Assembly: GCF_000576635.1 (NCBI RefSeq)
Contig: NZ_AVFL01000009.1
Span: 62,001-126,000 of the forward strand
DNA length: 64,000 nt
Origin: Skermanella stibiiresistens SB22
GTDB taxonomy: Bacteria > Pseudomonadota > Alphaproteobacteria > Azospirillales > Azospirillaceae
Direction: 5' to 3'
How positions within the stretch are numbered: the stretch's first letter is position 1; each line of letters starts with the position of its first letter. Both the position numbers and the translations under genes were made by a program. The notes below the pieces were generated by a model. The model saw only the letters and a program-made list of their open reading frames with translations, had not been told where the DNA came from and searched no databases. Shown in pieces: positions 36,197 through 45,879 of the stretch.

Positions 36197-37885
36197 TCAA
36201 GCCGCCCGGATGCCCGACAGGAACCGCTCGATTTCATCTCGCAGGGTGTTCGCCTGACCGCTCAACTCCTTGGCGGCTCCCAGCACTTGGGCGGCGGCGG
36301 TGCCTGTCTGCGAAGCCGCCTGGGACACCTCGGTCAGATTGGCCGAGACCTCCTGGGTGCCTTGCGCCGCCTGCTGGACGTTGCGCGCGATCTCGTGGGT
36401 GGCGGCGTTCTGCTCCTCCACGGCACCGGCGATGCTGGTGGCGATCTCGTGGATCGACGAGATTGTCCGACTGATCCCCTGGATGGCGCCGACCGCGCCG
36501 CCGGTCGCCTCACGCATGGCGACGACCTGGGTGGTGATGTCCTCGGTCGCGCGCGCCGTCTGGTTCGCCAAGCTCTTGACCTCGCTGGCGACGACCGCGA
36601 AGCCCTTGCCCGCCTCGCCGGCGCGCGCCGCTTCGATCGTGGCGTTGAGCGCCAGCAGGTTGGTCTGTTCGGCGATGGTCTGGATCAGCCCGATCACCTC
36701 GCCGATCCGCTGGGCGGCGTCGGACAACCCCTGGACGGTCTCGTTGGTCTGGCCGGCCTCGCGCACGGCCGAGGTGGCGACCATGCTCGACTCGGTGACC
36801 TGACGCGAAATGCTGTTGAGCGTCGAGGTCATCTCCTCGGTGGCGCTGGCGACGGTCTGGACGTTGGCGGAAGTCTGCTCGGCGGCGACGGCCGACGCGG
36901 CCGACTGGCGCAAGGTCGCGTCCGCGACGGCGGTCATGCCCTGCGCGGTATCGTTGAGTTGGTTGGCCGCCGTCGTGACGCCACCAAGCACCGCCACGGT
37001 CTGCCGCTCGAACTGCCGGATCATGTCCTCGACCCGGGTTGCCCGGACCTGCTTCGCCGCCTGCTCCGCCGCCTGCGCCGCCTCCAGTTCCTTGGCCGTC
37101 ACCAGACCATCCTTGAAGACCTGCACCGCCGCAGCCATCTGGCCGATCTCGTCATGGCGCTCCGTGCCCTGCACCGTCGTGGCGAGTTGACCCTTGGCAA
37201 GCGCTCCCATCGTGCCGCACAGCGCGCGGATCGGCCGGGAAATCGACGTTGACAGGAAAAGGCCCGCGGCGGCGCACAGCACCAGCGCCACGACCATGGC
37301 GGCGATGATCAGTTTCCAGGTGGTGCTGTACAGGGCGGACGAGGCGTCGCCGACCGCCTGCCCCGACGAGATGGTGACTCGGACCAGTTCCTCCGCCTGC
37401 TTCTTCATCTCGCGGAACGCGTTGCGCGAGTCATTGAGGAAGACAGCCGAGGCCTCGTCCTTTTTCCCTTGCCGCGACAGGTCAAACACGGTCTTGGTCG
37501 CGCCGACATAGCTGTTCCAAGCCGTCATGTAGCGGCCGTAGATCTCCCGCTCGTGTTCGGATCTATCGAAATCCTCGTATTGCTCACGGGTGTCGGCCAA
37601 ACGATTCGCGAGGTTCTGGGCGAAGCGCTCCCGCTCCAGCATCAGGTCGACGTTGACCTCGGAAACGTGTCCCGATTCATAGGTGCGGTACTCGTTGGCA
37701 CCGGTCAGGAGTTCTCCGACATGACCGGTACTCGGCAGCCAACGGTCGCGGAGCTGCTCGGTCATGGCGTTCATCTCGGTGAGCCGGCTCAAGGCGAACA
37801 GTCCGAGACCGGCGGAGACGAGGAGTACCAGACCAAACGAGAGGAAAACCTTCGTCTGGATCTTTAGGTTGGTCAGCGCTGTCAT
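36197..37885 (-). CDS. Methyl-accepting chemotaxis protein (four-helix-bundle sensor type)
   Basis: 562 residues. Helix TM1 (about 11-31), periplasmic helical sensor (32-188) of the 4HB_MCP kind, TM2 (about 189-210), HAMP (about 212-264), and a cytoplasmic methyl-accepting coiled coil. The conserved tip includes [20 protein letters not shown] and QTARATEDI, where CheA/CheW bind. No C-terminal CheR-tethering pentapeptide. The ligand is unknown. Its ATG follows a GGAAG Shine-Dalgarno buried in a long hairpin (37892-37936). Confidence 0.93.
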   Translation of the reverse strand: MTALTNLKIQTKVFLSFGLVLLVSAGLGLFALSRLTEMNAMTEQLRDRWLPSTGHVGELLTGANEYRTYESGHVSEVNVDLMLERERFAQNLANRLADTREQYEDFDRSEHEREIYGRYMTAWNSYVGATKTVFDLSRQGKKDEASAVFLNDSRNAFREMKKQAEELVRVTISSGQAVGDASSALYSTTWKLIIAAMVVALVLCAAAGLFLSTSISRPIRALCGTMGALAKGQLATTVQGTERHDEIGQMAAAVQVFKDGLVTAKELEAAQAAEQAAKQVRATRVEDMIRQFERQTVAVLGGVTTAANQLNDTAQGMTAVADATLRQSAASAVAAEQTSANVQTVASATEEMTSTLNSISRQVTESSMVATSAVREAGQTNETVQGLSDAAQRIGEVIGLIQTIAEQTNLLALNATIEAARAGEAGKGFAVVASEVKSLANQTARATEDITTQVVAMREATGGAVGAIQGISRTISSIHEIATSIAGAVEEQNAATHEIARNVQQAAQGTQEVSANLTEVSQAASQTGTAAAQVLGAAKELSGQANTLRDEIERFLSGIRAA

Positions 37886-37891
37886 TGAATT

Positions 37892-37936
37892 CTTCCGCTG
37901 GGTAGGTCAAGTGGCATGACCAATACCCAACGGAAG
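37892..37936 (-). promoter_or_regulatory. 5'-leader hairpin that sequesters the chemoreceptor Shine-Dalgarno
   Basis: On the minus strand, CTTCCGTTGGGTA (37936-37924) pairs with TACCCAGCGGAAG (37904-37892): 13 pairs with one G-U. The interior adds a 5-bp GGTCA/TGACC stem, leaving a 7-base loop and a 2-base bulge. The 3' arm contains GGAAG, which is 6 bases before the ATG at 37885, so the ribosome-binding site is fully paired. Confidence 0.6.
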
Positions 37937-37963
37937 TTTCAAATTTGGTAACAAATGGAACCG

Positions 37964-37984
37964 TTTAGGACAATCTATCCTAAA
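37964..37984. repeat. 7-bp inverted repeat between der and the chemoreceptor gene
   Basis: TTTAGGA (37964-37970) and TCCTAAA (37978-37984), loop of 7. It lies 9 bases past the der stop and upstream of the chemoreceptor, so it could be a weak terminator of der or an operator. Confidence 0.35.
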
Positions 37985-37992
37985 GGTTGCAA

Positions 37993-39366
37993 TCAATCCT
38001 CCGCATAGGGGTTCTTGCCCTTGCGCGTCAGCATACGGATCGGCACACCCGGCAAGTCCAAAGCATCACGCAAGCCATTGACCATATAGCGGATATACGT
38101 CTCCGGCAGATCGAGCGGCTTGCTGACCCAAAGAGCGAAGGTCGGCGGCCGCGCCTTGACCTGGGTCATGTAGCGGATCTTGATCCTGCGGCCCTCGACC
38201 GCCGGCGGCGGATGCGCCTCGGTCATGCCAGCCAGCCAGCGGTTGAGATCGGCGGTGCTGACGCGCCGGTTCCAAACCTCGTAGATGTTGAAGACGGCGT
38301 CGAGCAACCCGTCCAGCTTCTGCTTCCGCAGGGCGGACATGGTCACCACCGGAATGCCCCGCACCTGGGCCAGTTGCGCCTGGAGCTTGTCATCGATCTG
38401 CTTGAGTGTGCCGGCGCGGTCGGTGACGATATCCCACTTGTTGACCGCGATGACCAGCGCCCGGCCCTCGTCCAGCACCATGCGGGCGATGGTCAGATCC
38501 TGGTGATCCAGGATCGCGTCGGCGTCGACCACCAGCACGACGACCTGGGCAAGCCGAATCACCCGCAGGGCGTCGGCGACCGCCAATTTCTCCAGCTTGT
38601 CGTCGACCCGCGCCCTGCGCCGGATGCCGGCGGTGTCGACCAGCCGGATCGGCCTGTCCTTATAGGTCCACTCGACCGAGATCGCGTCGCGCGTCATGCC
38701 GGCCTCTGGCCCGGTCAGCACCCGGTCCTCGCCAACCAGGCTGTTCAGCAGAGTCGACTTGCCGACATTGGGCCGTCCCACGATGGCGAGCTGGATCGCC
38801 CGCACCGGTTCCGGCTTGCCATCGGCAGTTCCCCCGGCCGCACCATCATCATCCTCGGGTTCGACCTCCTCGGGCGGCGCATACGGCAGCAGGGCTTCGA
38901 CCAATTCGGCCAAGCCCTCGCCATGCTCGGCGGAGATCGGCACTGGCTCGCCCAGGCCAAGCTCGAACGCCTCGTAGAGGCCGGGAGCGCCCGCCCTGCC
39001 CTCGCACTTGTTGGCGAGCAGGATGATCGGGGTGTTGCCCTTGCGGAGCCACGCCGCGAAGTGATGGTCCAGCGGCGTCACTCCCGCCCGCGCGTCGATC
39101 AGGAGCAAGGCCACGTCGGCTTCCTCGATCGCCCGCTCGGTCTGCTTCCGCATCCGAGCCTCGAGGCTATCGTCGAACGCCTCCTCCAGACCAGCGGTGT
39201 CGATGACGGTCAGGTCGATGCCGGCCAATCGCGCCGGGGCCGCGCGCCAGTCGCGTGTGACGCCGGGTGTGTCGTCAACCAGCGCCAGCTTCTTGCCGAC
39301 GAGCCGGTTGAACAGGGTGGACTTGCCGACATTGGGCCGGCCGATGATCGCGACGGTGAGAGACAT
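37993..39366 (-). CDS. der: Ribosome biogenesis GTPase Der (EngA)
   Basis: Double-G-domain GTPase needed for 50S assembly. 457 residues from ATG 39366: domain 1 [33 protein letters not shown]; a charged Glu/Asp linker ([16 protein letters not shown]); domain 2 [31 protein letters not shown]; and a KH-like C-terminal domain ending [10 protein letters not shown]. Downstream of bamB, the order seen in many proteobacteria. Confidence 0.95.
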   Translation of the reverse strand: MSLTVAIIGRPNVGKSTLFNRLVGKKLALVDDTPGVTRDWRAAPARLAGIDLTVIDTAGLEEAFDDSLEARMRKQTERAIEEADVALLLIDARAGVTPLDHHFAAWLRKGNTPIILLANKCEGRAGAPGLYEAFELGLGEPVPISAEHGEGLAELVEALLPYAPPEEVEPEDDDGAAGGTADGKPEPVRAIQLAIVGRPNVGKSTLLNSLVGEDRVLTGPEAGMTRDAISVEWTYKDRPIRLVDTAGIRRRARVDDKLEKLAVADALRVIRLAQVVVLVVDADAILDHQDLTIARMVLDEGRALVIAVNKWDIVTDRAGTLKQIDDKLQAQLAQVRGIPVVTMSALRKQKLDGLLDAVFNIYEVWNRRVSTADLNRWLAGMTEAHPPPAVEGRRIKIRYMTQVKARPPTFALWVSKPLDLPETYIRYMVNGLRDALDLPGVPIRMLTRKGKNPYAED

Positions 39367-39379
39367 TGCTTCCATGTAG

Positions 39380-39397
39380 GGAGCCGCGCGCGGCTCC
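39380..39397. repeat. 18-bp perfect palindrome upstream of der
   Basis: GGAGCCGCG/CGCGGCTCC is self-complementary over 18 bp, 14 bases before the der ATG. Could be a protein-binding site or an RNA hairpin near the start; no T-tract. Confidence 0.5.
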
Positions 39398-39405
39398 ACC
39401 ACTCC

Positions 39406-39435
39406 AATAAAAGGCCGCCTCAGCGGTAGGCGGCC
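39406..39435 (-). terminator. Rho-independent terminator overlapping the bamB stop
   Basis: On the minus strand GGCCGCCT (39435-39428) and AGGCGGCC (39420-39413) pair over 8 bp with a 7-base loop, then TTTTATT. The stem uses the last codons and stop of bamB, so translation to the end of bamB may compete with it. It separates bamB from der. Confidence 0.75.
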
Positions 39436-40805
39436 AGGGTACCGTCATCAGTCAGGACATAGAGGGTGCCGTCGGCGACCACCGGCGGGATGAAGGTGGA
39501 GCCGGGCAGGTCGAGCCGTTGGGTCTCACGGCCATCCTCGGGCGACAGCGCCACGAGTTCGCCGGTCGAGTTCGCCAGCCACAACTGGCCGCCGGCCAAG
39601 GTCGGGCCGGTCCAGATTATGGGTCCTTGCCGGTCCGCCGGGTCCTCGTAGCGGGCCAGGGGTGCCACCCAGCGGACCCGCCCGGCCTGCCGGGTCAATG
39701 CGATGACCTCGTTGTCATTGCTCAGCACGAAGATGAAGTCACCAGCGACCGCGGGGGTGTCGACGCCGCCAATCTCCTGCTCCCACGCGCGCCCGCCGGT
39801 CCGCTCGTCGATCGCGACCATTCGGCCGCTGTGGCTGACCGCCAGAACCAACCCCCGGTCGATCACCGGCATGCCCCGGATATCTGCGAGGTTCGACAGC
39901 GCGCCGACCCGGCGCGCGGCGGCGAGATTGTCGGACCACGCGACGCGGCCGTTCTCGGCGCGCAGCGCGAACAGTTCGCCCGAGGAATAGGGCGCCGCGA
40001 CGATGGTGCCGTCGACCGCCGGGCTGGCCGCCCCCAGCAGGCCCGCCGTCTCCAGGATGCCCGTGTGCGTCCACAGCGTGGCGCCATCGTTGGCGGAATA
40101 GGCGATCAGCTGGTTGTCGACGGTGATGACGAAGACGCGGCCATTGACGATCGACGGGGCGGAACGCACCGGGCCGGGCACGCGGGTCCGCCAGCTGATG
40201 GCACCCGTCGCCGGATCGACCGACAGCAGTTCGCCGTAACCGGTCGTGACCATCAGTCGGTTGTCGGCGAAGGCGGCGCCGCCACCCAGCGCGCCGCCGG
40301 ACTCGTTCTCCCGCTCGACGCTGGTTTGCCAGACCTGCTTGCCGGTCGAGGCGTCGAAGGCGGTCAGATCGTATTCGGTGTCGAGCGTGTAGACGCGGCC
40401 CTGCGCCACGACCGGCTGCGCCAGCAGACGTGTCTCGGTGGAGGAGCCATAGCCGATATCGGCGGTCCAGACTTGGCGGATTCGCGGCGCCAGTGCCAGA
40501 TTGCCCATGGCGTGATCGGGGTTGCCGCCCGCCTGGGGCCACGCGGGGTTGGTCGTGGCGGCCGGCAGTTCGACCCGCAGGTCGGCCAGCCGAGGATCGG
40601 GCTCCAGTTGACGCTCCAGCCGCAGCACCGAGATCCGCTCGCCGGGGATCGGCGGCGGCTCGCTGTCGCCAAACCAGCTGCCCGACCCACATCCGGCCAG
40701 GGACAAGGTCACCATGCCTGCGGCCATCAGCCGGACGGCGGGTCCGCAGCCGATGGCGTTACGGGGAGATGAGGCGCGATCGGAGGTGGCGCGGTCTGGG
40801 GTCAT
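39420..40805 (-). CDS. bamB: Outer membrane assembly lipoprotein BamB (PQQ-type beta-propeller)
   Basis: 461 residues. Lipoprotein signal ending LSLAGC with Cys39 as lipidation site. The rest is an eight-bladed propeller with repeated blade motifs such as [40 protein letters not shown] and [16 protein letters not shown]. Helper of the BamA outer-membrane-protein insertase. ATG overlaps the stop of the YfgM-like gene (ATGA), as in the yfgM-bamB-der order of other proteobacteria. Confidence 0.9.
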   Translation of the reverse strand: MTPDRATSDRASSPRNAIGCGPAVRLMAAGMVTLSLAGCGSGSWFGDSEPPPIPGERISVLRLERQLEPDPRLADLRVELPAATTNPAWPQAGGNPDHAMGNLALAPRIRQVWTADIGYGSSTETRLLAQPVVAQGRVYTLDTEYDLTAFDASTGKQVWQTSVERENESGGALGGGAAFADNRLMVTTGYGELLSVDPATGAISWRTRVPGPVRSAPSIVNGRVFVITVDNQLIAYSANDGATLWTHTGILETAGLLGAASPAVDGTIVAAPYSSGELFALRAENGRVAWSDNLAAARRVGALSNLADIRGMPVIDRGLVLAVSHSGRMVAIDERTGGRAWEQEIGGVDTPAVAGDFIFVLSNDNEVIALTRQAGRVRWVAPLARYEDPADRQGPIIWTGPTLAGGQLWLANSTGELVALSPEDGRETQRLDLPGSTFIPPVVADGTLYVLTDDGTLAAYR

Positions 40806-41482
40806 TGCGGCTCGGCGGCATAGAGGGCGGCGAGTTCGGTGGCGCGGTTGCGGACACCGGATGGAGCGGTTGCGTCGTCCTGGAGCTGGGCGAACAGCTT
40901 GCCGGCCGTCGCCTTGTCTCCGGCGCGGATCGCCAGTAACGCCGTGAGTTCACGGGCGGAATGGCGCCAAGGGCTGCTTTCCGCCGTCAACGGCTCAAGC
41001 CGGGCGCGAAGCTGTGCCGGCTCACCGGCCTGCACCTGATGGGTGACCGACAGCAGGGTCGCCAAGTCCCGATAGACCTGCGCCACCGCCGACGAGCCCG
41101 CGAGTTCGTCATAGATCTTGGTCGCCGCCGCCCCATCGCCATCACGGGCGCGAAGACCGGCCTCGTAGAACCGGGCCAGGGTTCCCTGCCCCGCGCCGGT
41201 CTGCGCGGCGTAGGCCGCCAAGGCATCGGCAGCGGCTTTTGGATCACCGCCGGTGGCGCCGCCCTGGGCTGCCGGCGTGCCGGCCAGACGCAACGCCTCG
41301 GCCAATTGCTGGGTCTTCGTCTCGGCTTCCGAGTGCTGCCAATTGCGCCACGTGACGAACCCAGCGGTACCCGCGACGACGAGCAGCACGACGGCCACGA
41401 TCAGGGCGCCGTACCGCTTCCACAGCTTTTCCAATCGATCACGGCGAAGATCTTCGTCAACTTCGCGGAAGATATCGGTCAT
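40802..41482 (-). CDS. YfgM-like tetratricopeptide membrane protein
   Basis: 226 residues from ATG 41482: TDIFREVDEDLRRDRLEKLW, one membrane helix (about 25-47, ALIVAVVLLVVAGTAGFVTW), then a periplasmic Ala-rich helical region of TPR type (DALAAYAAQTGAGQGTLARF, ELTALLAIRAGDKATAGKLF). YfgM in E. coli is an ancillary SecYEG/PpiD partner. Position before bamB supports the assignment. Confidence 0.85.
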   Translation of the reverse strand: MTDIFREVDEDLRRDRLEKLWKRYGALIVAVVLLVVAGTAGFVTWRNWQHSEAETKTQQLAEALRLAGTPAAQGGATGGDPKAAADALAAYAAQTGAGQGTLARFYEAGLRARDGDGAAATKIYDELAGSSAVAQVYRDLATLLSVTHQVQAGEPAQLRARLEPLTAESSPWRHSARELTALLAIRAGDKATAGKLFAQLQDDATAPSGVRNRATELAALYAAEPQ

Positions 41483-41598
41483 ATAGCTTTTTCCGGGCAG
41501 ACGAAGTCCGCCGGTCCTCATGCGTCCGGGTTTGGCCGGATACCAGACGGTCCCCCGCCGGTCAAGGCGGCAAAGCGCCCGCCCCTAGGCACGGGGCT

Positions 41599-42144
41599 CT
41601 ATTTCCACTTGATCGAGCAGCCCATGCTCGGGATCTGCTCGGTCGGCCCCTTGCCGGTTTCGGCGATCCGGACCATGGCCTCGAACAGTTCGCGCCGGGC
41701 GTTGGGGATCGGTTGGACCTTCGACGCGTCCAGCCTGCCACGGTAGCACAGCTCGAGATCGGCGTTGAATCCGAGGAACTCGGGAGTGCAGACGGCGTCA
41801 TAGGCCCTGGCGACCTCCTGGGTCTCGTCGATCAGGTAGGGAAAGCCGAAACCGTGCTCCGCCGCGAACCGCTTCATGTTGTCGAAGCCATCGTCGGGAT
41901 AGCGGGTGATGTCGTTTGGCATGATGGCGATCGCCTTGACGCCACGGGCCTCCAGCTCGCGGCAGTCGCGGACTACGCGATCGATCACCGCCCTGACGTA
42001 GGGGCAATGATTGCAGATGAACATGATCAAGGTGCCGTTGCGTCCCCGCGAGTCGGCCAGCGCGTGGGTTTGCCCGTCGATGCCCGGCAGGCGGAAATCG
42101 ACCGCCTTCCATCCGGAGTCGAGGGTGGTCGATCGTGCCGCCAT
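41599..42144 (-). CDS. Thioredoxin-fold (AhpC/TSA-type) family protein
   Basis: 181 residues with no signal peptide. Core: KAVDFRLPGIDGQTHALADS, LIMFICNHCPYVRAVIDRVV with a CNHC redox pair, IAIMPNDITRYPDDGFDNMK, cis-Pro region DAVCTPEFLGFNADLELCYR. This CxHC-P form is a distinct thioredoxin/peroxiredoxin-like subfamily common in proteobacteria; the electron acceptor is unknown. ATG 42144 preferred over the upstream in-frame start at 42204. Confidence 0.85.
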   Translation of the reverse strand: MAARSTTLDSGWKAVDFRLPGIDGQTHALADSRGRNGTLIMFICNHCPYVRAVIDRVVRDCRELEARGVKAIAIMPNDITRYPDDGFDNMKRFAAEHGFGFPYLIDETQEVARAYDAVCTPEFLGFNADLELCYRGRLDASKVQPIPNARRELFEAMVRIAETGKGPTEQIPSMGCSIKWK

Positions 42145-42277
42145 CTGGCTTTCCGCTCCCGGTTGTTCTTCTTCGTTGCGCCGGACGGCACCCCTTGGGA
42201 GCACCCGGCGATGAGGCCAGCAGTCTAGCGCGCTTGGCCACCGCCTCCAACCATCCTTGAGGCCGCGCCTTTGCCCC

Positions 42278-44758
42278 TCACGGGGCCTGGAAAGCCAGAT
42301 GCCACTGGCGCAGGAAGTTCTCCCGCTTCAGCCTGTCGAGGAAGACCAGCAGCGACGGGCTGAGCGTGATGGGGATAACGGGACCTGCCGTGCCGCGCCG
42401 GACGCCGGCCGAGGTCGCCTCCCCTTCGGTTCCCGACAGGGCATAGAGGACGGAGCGTTCCGCCACCACCTTCTGGCCGCGCTCGGACAGCAGGTAATCG
42501 ATGAAGCGCCCCGCGAGATCGGCCCGCTTGGCGGCTTTCGGGATGAGCGCCACGCGTGACAGGATCAGCGTGTAATCCTCGGGCAGGACGATCCCGATCC
42601 GCGCTCCGGCGTTGATTCGAGCGCGCGCGTAGGAGCCGAGCACGTTGTAGCCGATCAGCACCTCGCCACGCTCGATCATGTCCAGGACATTGGACGTGCA
42701 GCACACCAGCCGGGCGCGGGCGGTTCCCAGCGTCGCGACCAGCTGCCAGAACTGGCTGAACAACACGGAGTCCTGGCTGGCGAAGAAGTACCCGATACCG
42801 CTTGTCGCCAGATCATAGGTCGCCACCCGTCCCGCGAACCGGCTGGGGTTCTCGCGGATCAGCCGGATCAGCGCGTCGCGCGATCTCGGCGCCTCCGGGG
42901 GCGGCACGAGATCCAGGTTATAGGCGATCACCGCGGGCTCATAGGTGAAGCCGAACGCCTCGTCGCGCCAATTGGCCCAATCGGGCAAGGCGCTGGTGGC
43001 GTCCGACACGTAGGCTTGCCCATAGCCGTCGTTGACCAGCTTGACCTGCAGATCGGCCGCCGAGCTGATCAGCAGATCGGCCCTCGATTCCACGGCCACC
43101 GTCCGCTCGTACAGCTCCCGCGATGTCAACTCGTCGTAGACGATCGTGACATCCGGGGCGACCGCCTGGAAGTCCCGGATGAGCGGCTCCATCGCCGCGA
43201 GATCGGTGACCGCGTCGATCCTCAGGATGTCGAGCGCGGCACCGGCCGCGGCGGCAAGAGGTGCTGGATGCAGCGACTCGGCCGCCGTCGCCTCACGCGG
43301 CGACCACAGAAGCAGGGCGGCCAGGAGCAACACCGGCACCATGCCCCTCTTGACGGCGGTGGTCGGTCGCGGAAACTCGAGCCGCGCGATCAAACCGCCG
43401 CCCGGCCGGTCGAGCAGGGTCAGATCGGCGTCATGCGCATCGGCCACCGCCTTGACGATCGCCAATCCCAAGCCGCTTCCAACGGTTCCCGCGCCGGCCC
43501 CGCCCCGCCCGAACCTCTCCAGCACCCGCCCCTTCTCCGCGTCCGCGACGCCCGGTCCGCGATCGGCGACCTCGACCCGCAGGCCCGGCCCGCTGGCGGC
43601 CAGGGCCACATCGACCGGGCCATCCAAGCCACCATACTTGACGGCGTTGTCCACCAGGTTGGTGAAGGCCTCGTGCAGGCTGATCGCGTCACCCGGCACC
43701 AGTGCCTCCGCCACGTCCTCCTCTATCCTCAGCCGAATGGCGGCGTCCTCGCTGACCGCCTCGGCACGCTGGACCACTTGGGCCAGCAGGCTAGCCAGAT
43801 CGACCGCCTTCGGCTCCAGCGCCTCGCTCCGGTGGATCACCATGGCGTGGCTGAGCAACTGGTTGGTCAATTGGCTGGCTTCGACCGCGTTTCGGTGGAT
43901 CCGCGCGACCGAGCGCCGGACCATCTCCGTGTCGGGCTCGTCCGCCGCCAGTTCGGCCTGAAGCCGGAGGCTGGCGAGTGGCGTGCGGATTTGGTGGGCG
44001 GCGTCGGCCAGAAAGACCTGCATGGTGTTCAGATTGCCCTGGAGGCGCGCAAGCAGGGTGTTGATCGCGTTGACCAGTTGCGACACCTCGGCGGGCGGCG
44101 GCACCGCGATCGGCGAGAAGTCGTTGGGCTGGCGGGCTCGGATGACCCCCTCGATGAACGCCAACGGCGCCAAGGCCCGGCGTACGCCCAGCCAGATCAA
44201 CCCGGCGCCAACCAGCACGGCCAACGCTATCGGCAGGAAGGCGTTGGTCAGGATGGTCCGGGCCAGTCCGTCCCGCTCCTCCCGCGTCTGCGCCACCGCG
44301 ATCCTGACCCAACCGGAAAGCTGGGGATGGGAGATCAACCGGTCCAGCGCCGCGACCCGGACCGTCACGTCCTTGTACGACACGTTCCGAAAGCCGGAAC
44401 GATCGCCGCGCGGGATCGCGACGTCCACCGGCAGGTCCTCGTAACCCGTCACCAGACCGCCGTCCGGCGCCGTGATCTTGTAGAAGACGCGGTCGCGCCG
44501 GGCCATGGCCAGGATGTTCAGGGAGGAATAAGGCAGGTCGACGGCGATCCCGCCGCCCTCCACCCTGACGGTGTCGGCGATCGACAGGGCGGCCGCCAGC
44601 AAAAGCTGGTCATAGGCGCTGTCCGCCGCCCGCTGGGCGTAGTCGTGAACGAAGGCGAACAACCCGGCCGCGAGCAGCGCCAAGGCTCCGAATAATCGGA
44701 TCAGCAGGCGCCGGCGCAGCGAGAAGCCGTCACGGTCCGGCACGGACTTCCGCCACAT
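42278..44758 (-). CDS. Sensor histidine kinase fused to a periplasmic solute-binding domain
   Basis: One uninterrupted 826-residue frame. Residues 1-470 are a TctE/QseC-type kinase: TM1 (17-37), a two-component sensor N-terminal domain, TM2 (170-192), HAMP, HisKA with phospho-His255 in AAHQIRTPLASL, and HATPase with N-box HEAFTNLVDNAVKYGG, DRGPG and GSGLGLAIVKA. At residue 473 begins MVPVLLLAALLLWSPREATA, a signal-peptide-like helix with an A-T-A cleavage site, then a type-1 extracellular solute-binding domain (about 495-826; DLLISSAADLQVKLVNDGYG, AGRFIDYLLSERGQKVV). This resembles PgtC/AfuA-type binding proteins. Overlaps the response-regulator gene by 29 bases. No transporter permease or ATPase adjoins it. 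Confidence 0.88.
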   Translation of the reverse strand: MWRKSVPDRDGFSLRRRLLIRLFGALALLAAGLFAFVHDYAQRAADSAYDQLLLAAALSIADTVRVEGGGIAVDLPYSSLNILAMARRDRVFYKITAPDGGLVTGYEDLPVDVAIPRGDRSGFRNVSYKDVTVRVAALDRLISHPQLSGWVRIAVAQTREERDGLARTILTNAFLPIALAVLVGAGLIWLGVRRALAPLAFIEGVIRARQPNDFSPIAVPPPAEVSQLVNAINTLLARLQGNLNTMQVFLADAAHQIRTPLASLRLQAELAADEPDTEMVRRSVARIHRNAVEASQLTNQLLSHAMVIHRSEALEPKAVDLASLLAQVVQRAEAVSEDAAIRLRIEEDVAEALVPGDAISLHEAFTNLVDNAVKYGGLDGPVDVALAASGPGLRVEVADRGPGVADAEKGRVLERFGRGGAGAGTVGSGLGLAIVKAVADAHDADLTLLDRPGGGLIARLEFPRPTTAVKRGMVPVLLLAALLLWSPREATAAESLHPAPLAAAAGAALDILRIDAVTDLAAMEPLIRDFQAVAPDVTIVYDELTSRELYERTVAVESRADLLISSAADLQVKLVNDGYGQAYVSDATSALPDWANWRDEAFGFTYEPAVIAYNLDLVPPPEAPRSRDALIRLIRENPSRFAGRVATYDLATSGIGYFFASQDSVLFSQFWQLVATLGTARARLVCCTSNVLDMIERGEVLIGYNVLGSYARARINAGARIGIVLPEDYTLILSRVALIPKAAKRADLAGRFIDYLLSERGQKVVAERSVLYALSGTEGEATSAGVRRGTAGPVIPITLSPSLLVFLDRLKRENFLRQWHLAFQAP

Positions 44759-45404
44759 AGCCCAAGCCGCGCACCGTCCTGATCTCGACCGAAGTCCCCT
44801 GCAACTTGCGCCGCAGGCGGGAGACGTACAGCTCGATCGCGTTGGGCGCCGCCGGCTGGTCCAGGCTGAACAAACGATTCAACAGATCGTCCTTGCCCAG
44901 GACACTGTCCAGATTGGTCAGGAACAACTCCAGCAGGCGGAACTCGCGCCCGCTCAACTCCAGGGGCCGGCCCTCGACCAGCGCGCGTTTGGCCGCCATG
45001 TCGAACAGCAGGTTGCCGAACTGGGTGGCCGAGGCCGCGATCCCGTGCGAGCGGCGCAGCAAGGCCCGGCAGCGGGCCTCCAGTTCGCGCAGGTCGAACG
45101 GCTTGACGATGAAGTCGTCGGCGCCGAGGTCCAGCAGGTCGACCTTGACGTTGACCTGGGAGCGCGCGGTCACCACCAGCACCGGCGTCCGGTCGCGGCG
45201 GCGCCTCAGCTTGGTCAGCAGCGCCTGCCCGTCGATGCCCGGCAGCATGATGTCCAGGATGACGAGTTGATAACTCTCCTGGGTCAGCAACTCCTCCGCC
45301 GCCTCGCCATCCGGCGCCCAATCCACCGCGTATCCGAGGTTGCGCAACCGACGCACGACGGCGTCGGCCAAGTCCTCGGTGTCTTCGACCATCAGGATTC
45401 GCAT
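44730..45404 (-). CDS. OmpR/PhoB-family response regulator (TctD/QseB-like)
   Basis: 224 residues. Receiver (1-115): acidic pair in LMVEDTEDLADAV, phospho-acceptor Asp in LVILDIMLPGIDGQ (near 51), VVTAR and Lys in DDFIVKPFDLREL. Winged helix (about 130-220): LELSGREFRLLELFLTNLDS, NAIELYVSRLRRKLQG and IRTVRGLGYVAE. Partner of the downstream kinase fusion. The kinase frame opens within its last codons. Confidence 0.95.
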   Translation of the reverse strand: MRILMVEDTEDLADAVVRRLRNLGYAVDWAPDGEAAEELLTQESYQLVILDIMLPGIDGQALLTKLRRRRDRTPVLVVTARSQVNVKVDLLDLGADDFIVKPFDLRELEARCRALLRRSHGIAASATQFGNLLFDMAAKRALVEGRPLELSGREFRLLELFLTNLDSVLGKDDLLNRLFSLDQPAAPNAIELYVSRLRRKLQGTSVEIRTVRGLGYVAEVRAGP

Positions 45405-45444
45405 GGGATCACCCGCCGCCCGCTCGCCCCCGGCTCAGCCCCGG

Positions 45445-45879
45445 TCACGCGGCTGGCGGCGGCACCAGCCGCGGCCGCCGATCCTCGTCGATCGCCACGA
45501 AGGTGAAGGTCGCCTCCGTCACCTTGAAGCTCTCGTCGCCGTCACGGCTCCGCCGCCACGCCTCGATCCTGATGCTCATCGACGTCCTCCCCACCCGCAC
45601 GATCTCGGCGTAGAGGCTGACCTCGTCGCCAACGAAAACGGGAGAGTGGAATACCATGCTGTCAGCCGCCACGGTAGCACATCGGCCCCGCGCCCGCCGC
45701 GCCGCCGCGTTGCCGGCCGCCAAGTCCATCTGGGCCATCAGCCAGCCGCCGAAGATGTCCCCGGCCGGGTTGGTGTCGGCCGGCATGGCGACGGTGCGGA
45801 TGACCGGTTCGCCGCTGGGAAGTCCTCCCTGCGGGGCGCTGGCCGGTTGCCCACCGGGTGCGGGATTTTCGTCGGTCAT
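45445..45879 (-). CDS. Acyl-CoA thioesterase (YciA/hotdog family)
   Basis: 144 residues. After a Pro/Gly-rich start, the hotdog fold carries MPADTNPAGDIFGGWLMAQM, DLAAGNAAARRARG, then SMVFHSPVFVGDEVSLYAEI. The Asp in the GDIFGG/MDLA region is the catalytic residue in the family. Hydrolyses acyl-CoA in the cytosol. Overlaps the upstream AbrB-family gene by 4 bases, so the two are coupled. Confidence 0.88.
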   Translation of the reverse strand: MTDENPAPGGQPASAPQGGLPSGEPVIRTVAMPADTNPAGDIFGGWLMAQMDLAAGNAAARRARGRCATVAADSMVFHSPVFVGDEVSLYAEIVRVGRTSMSIRIEAWRRSRDGDESFKVTEATFTFVAIDEDRRPRLVPPPAA

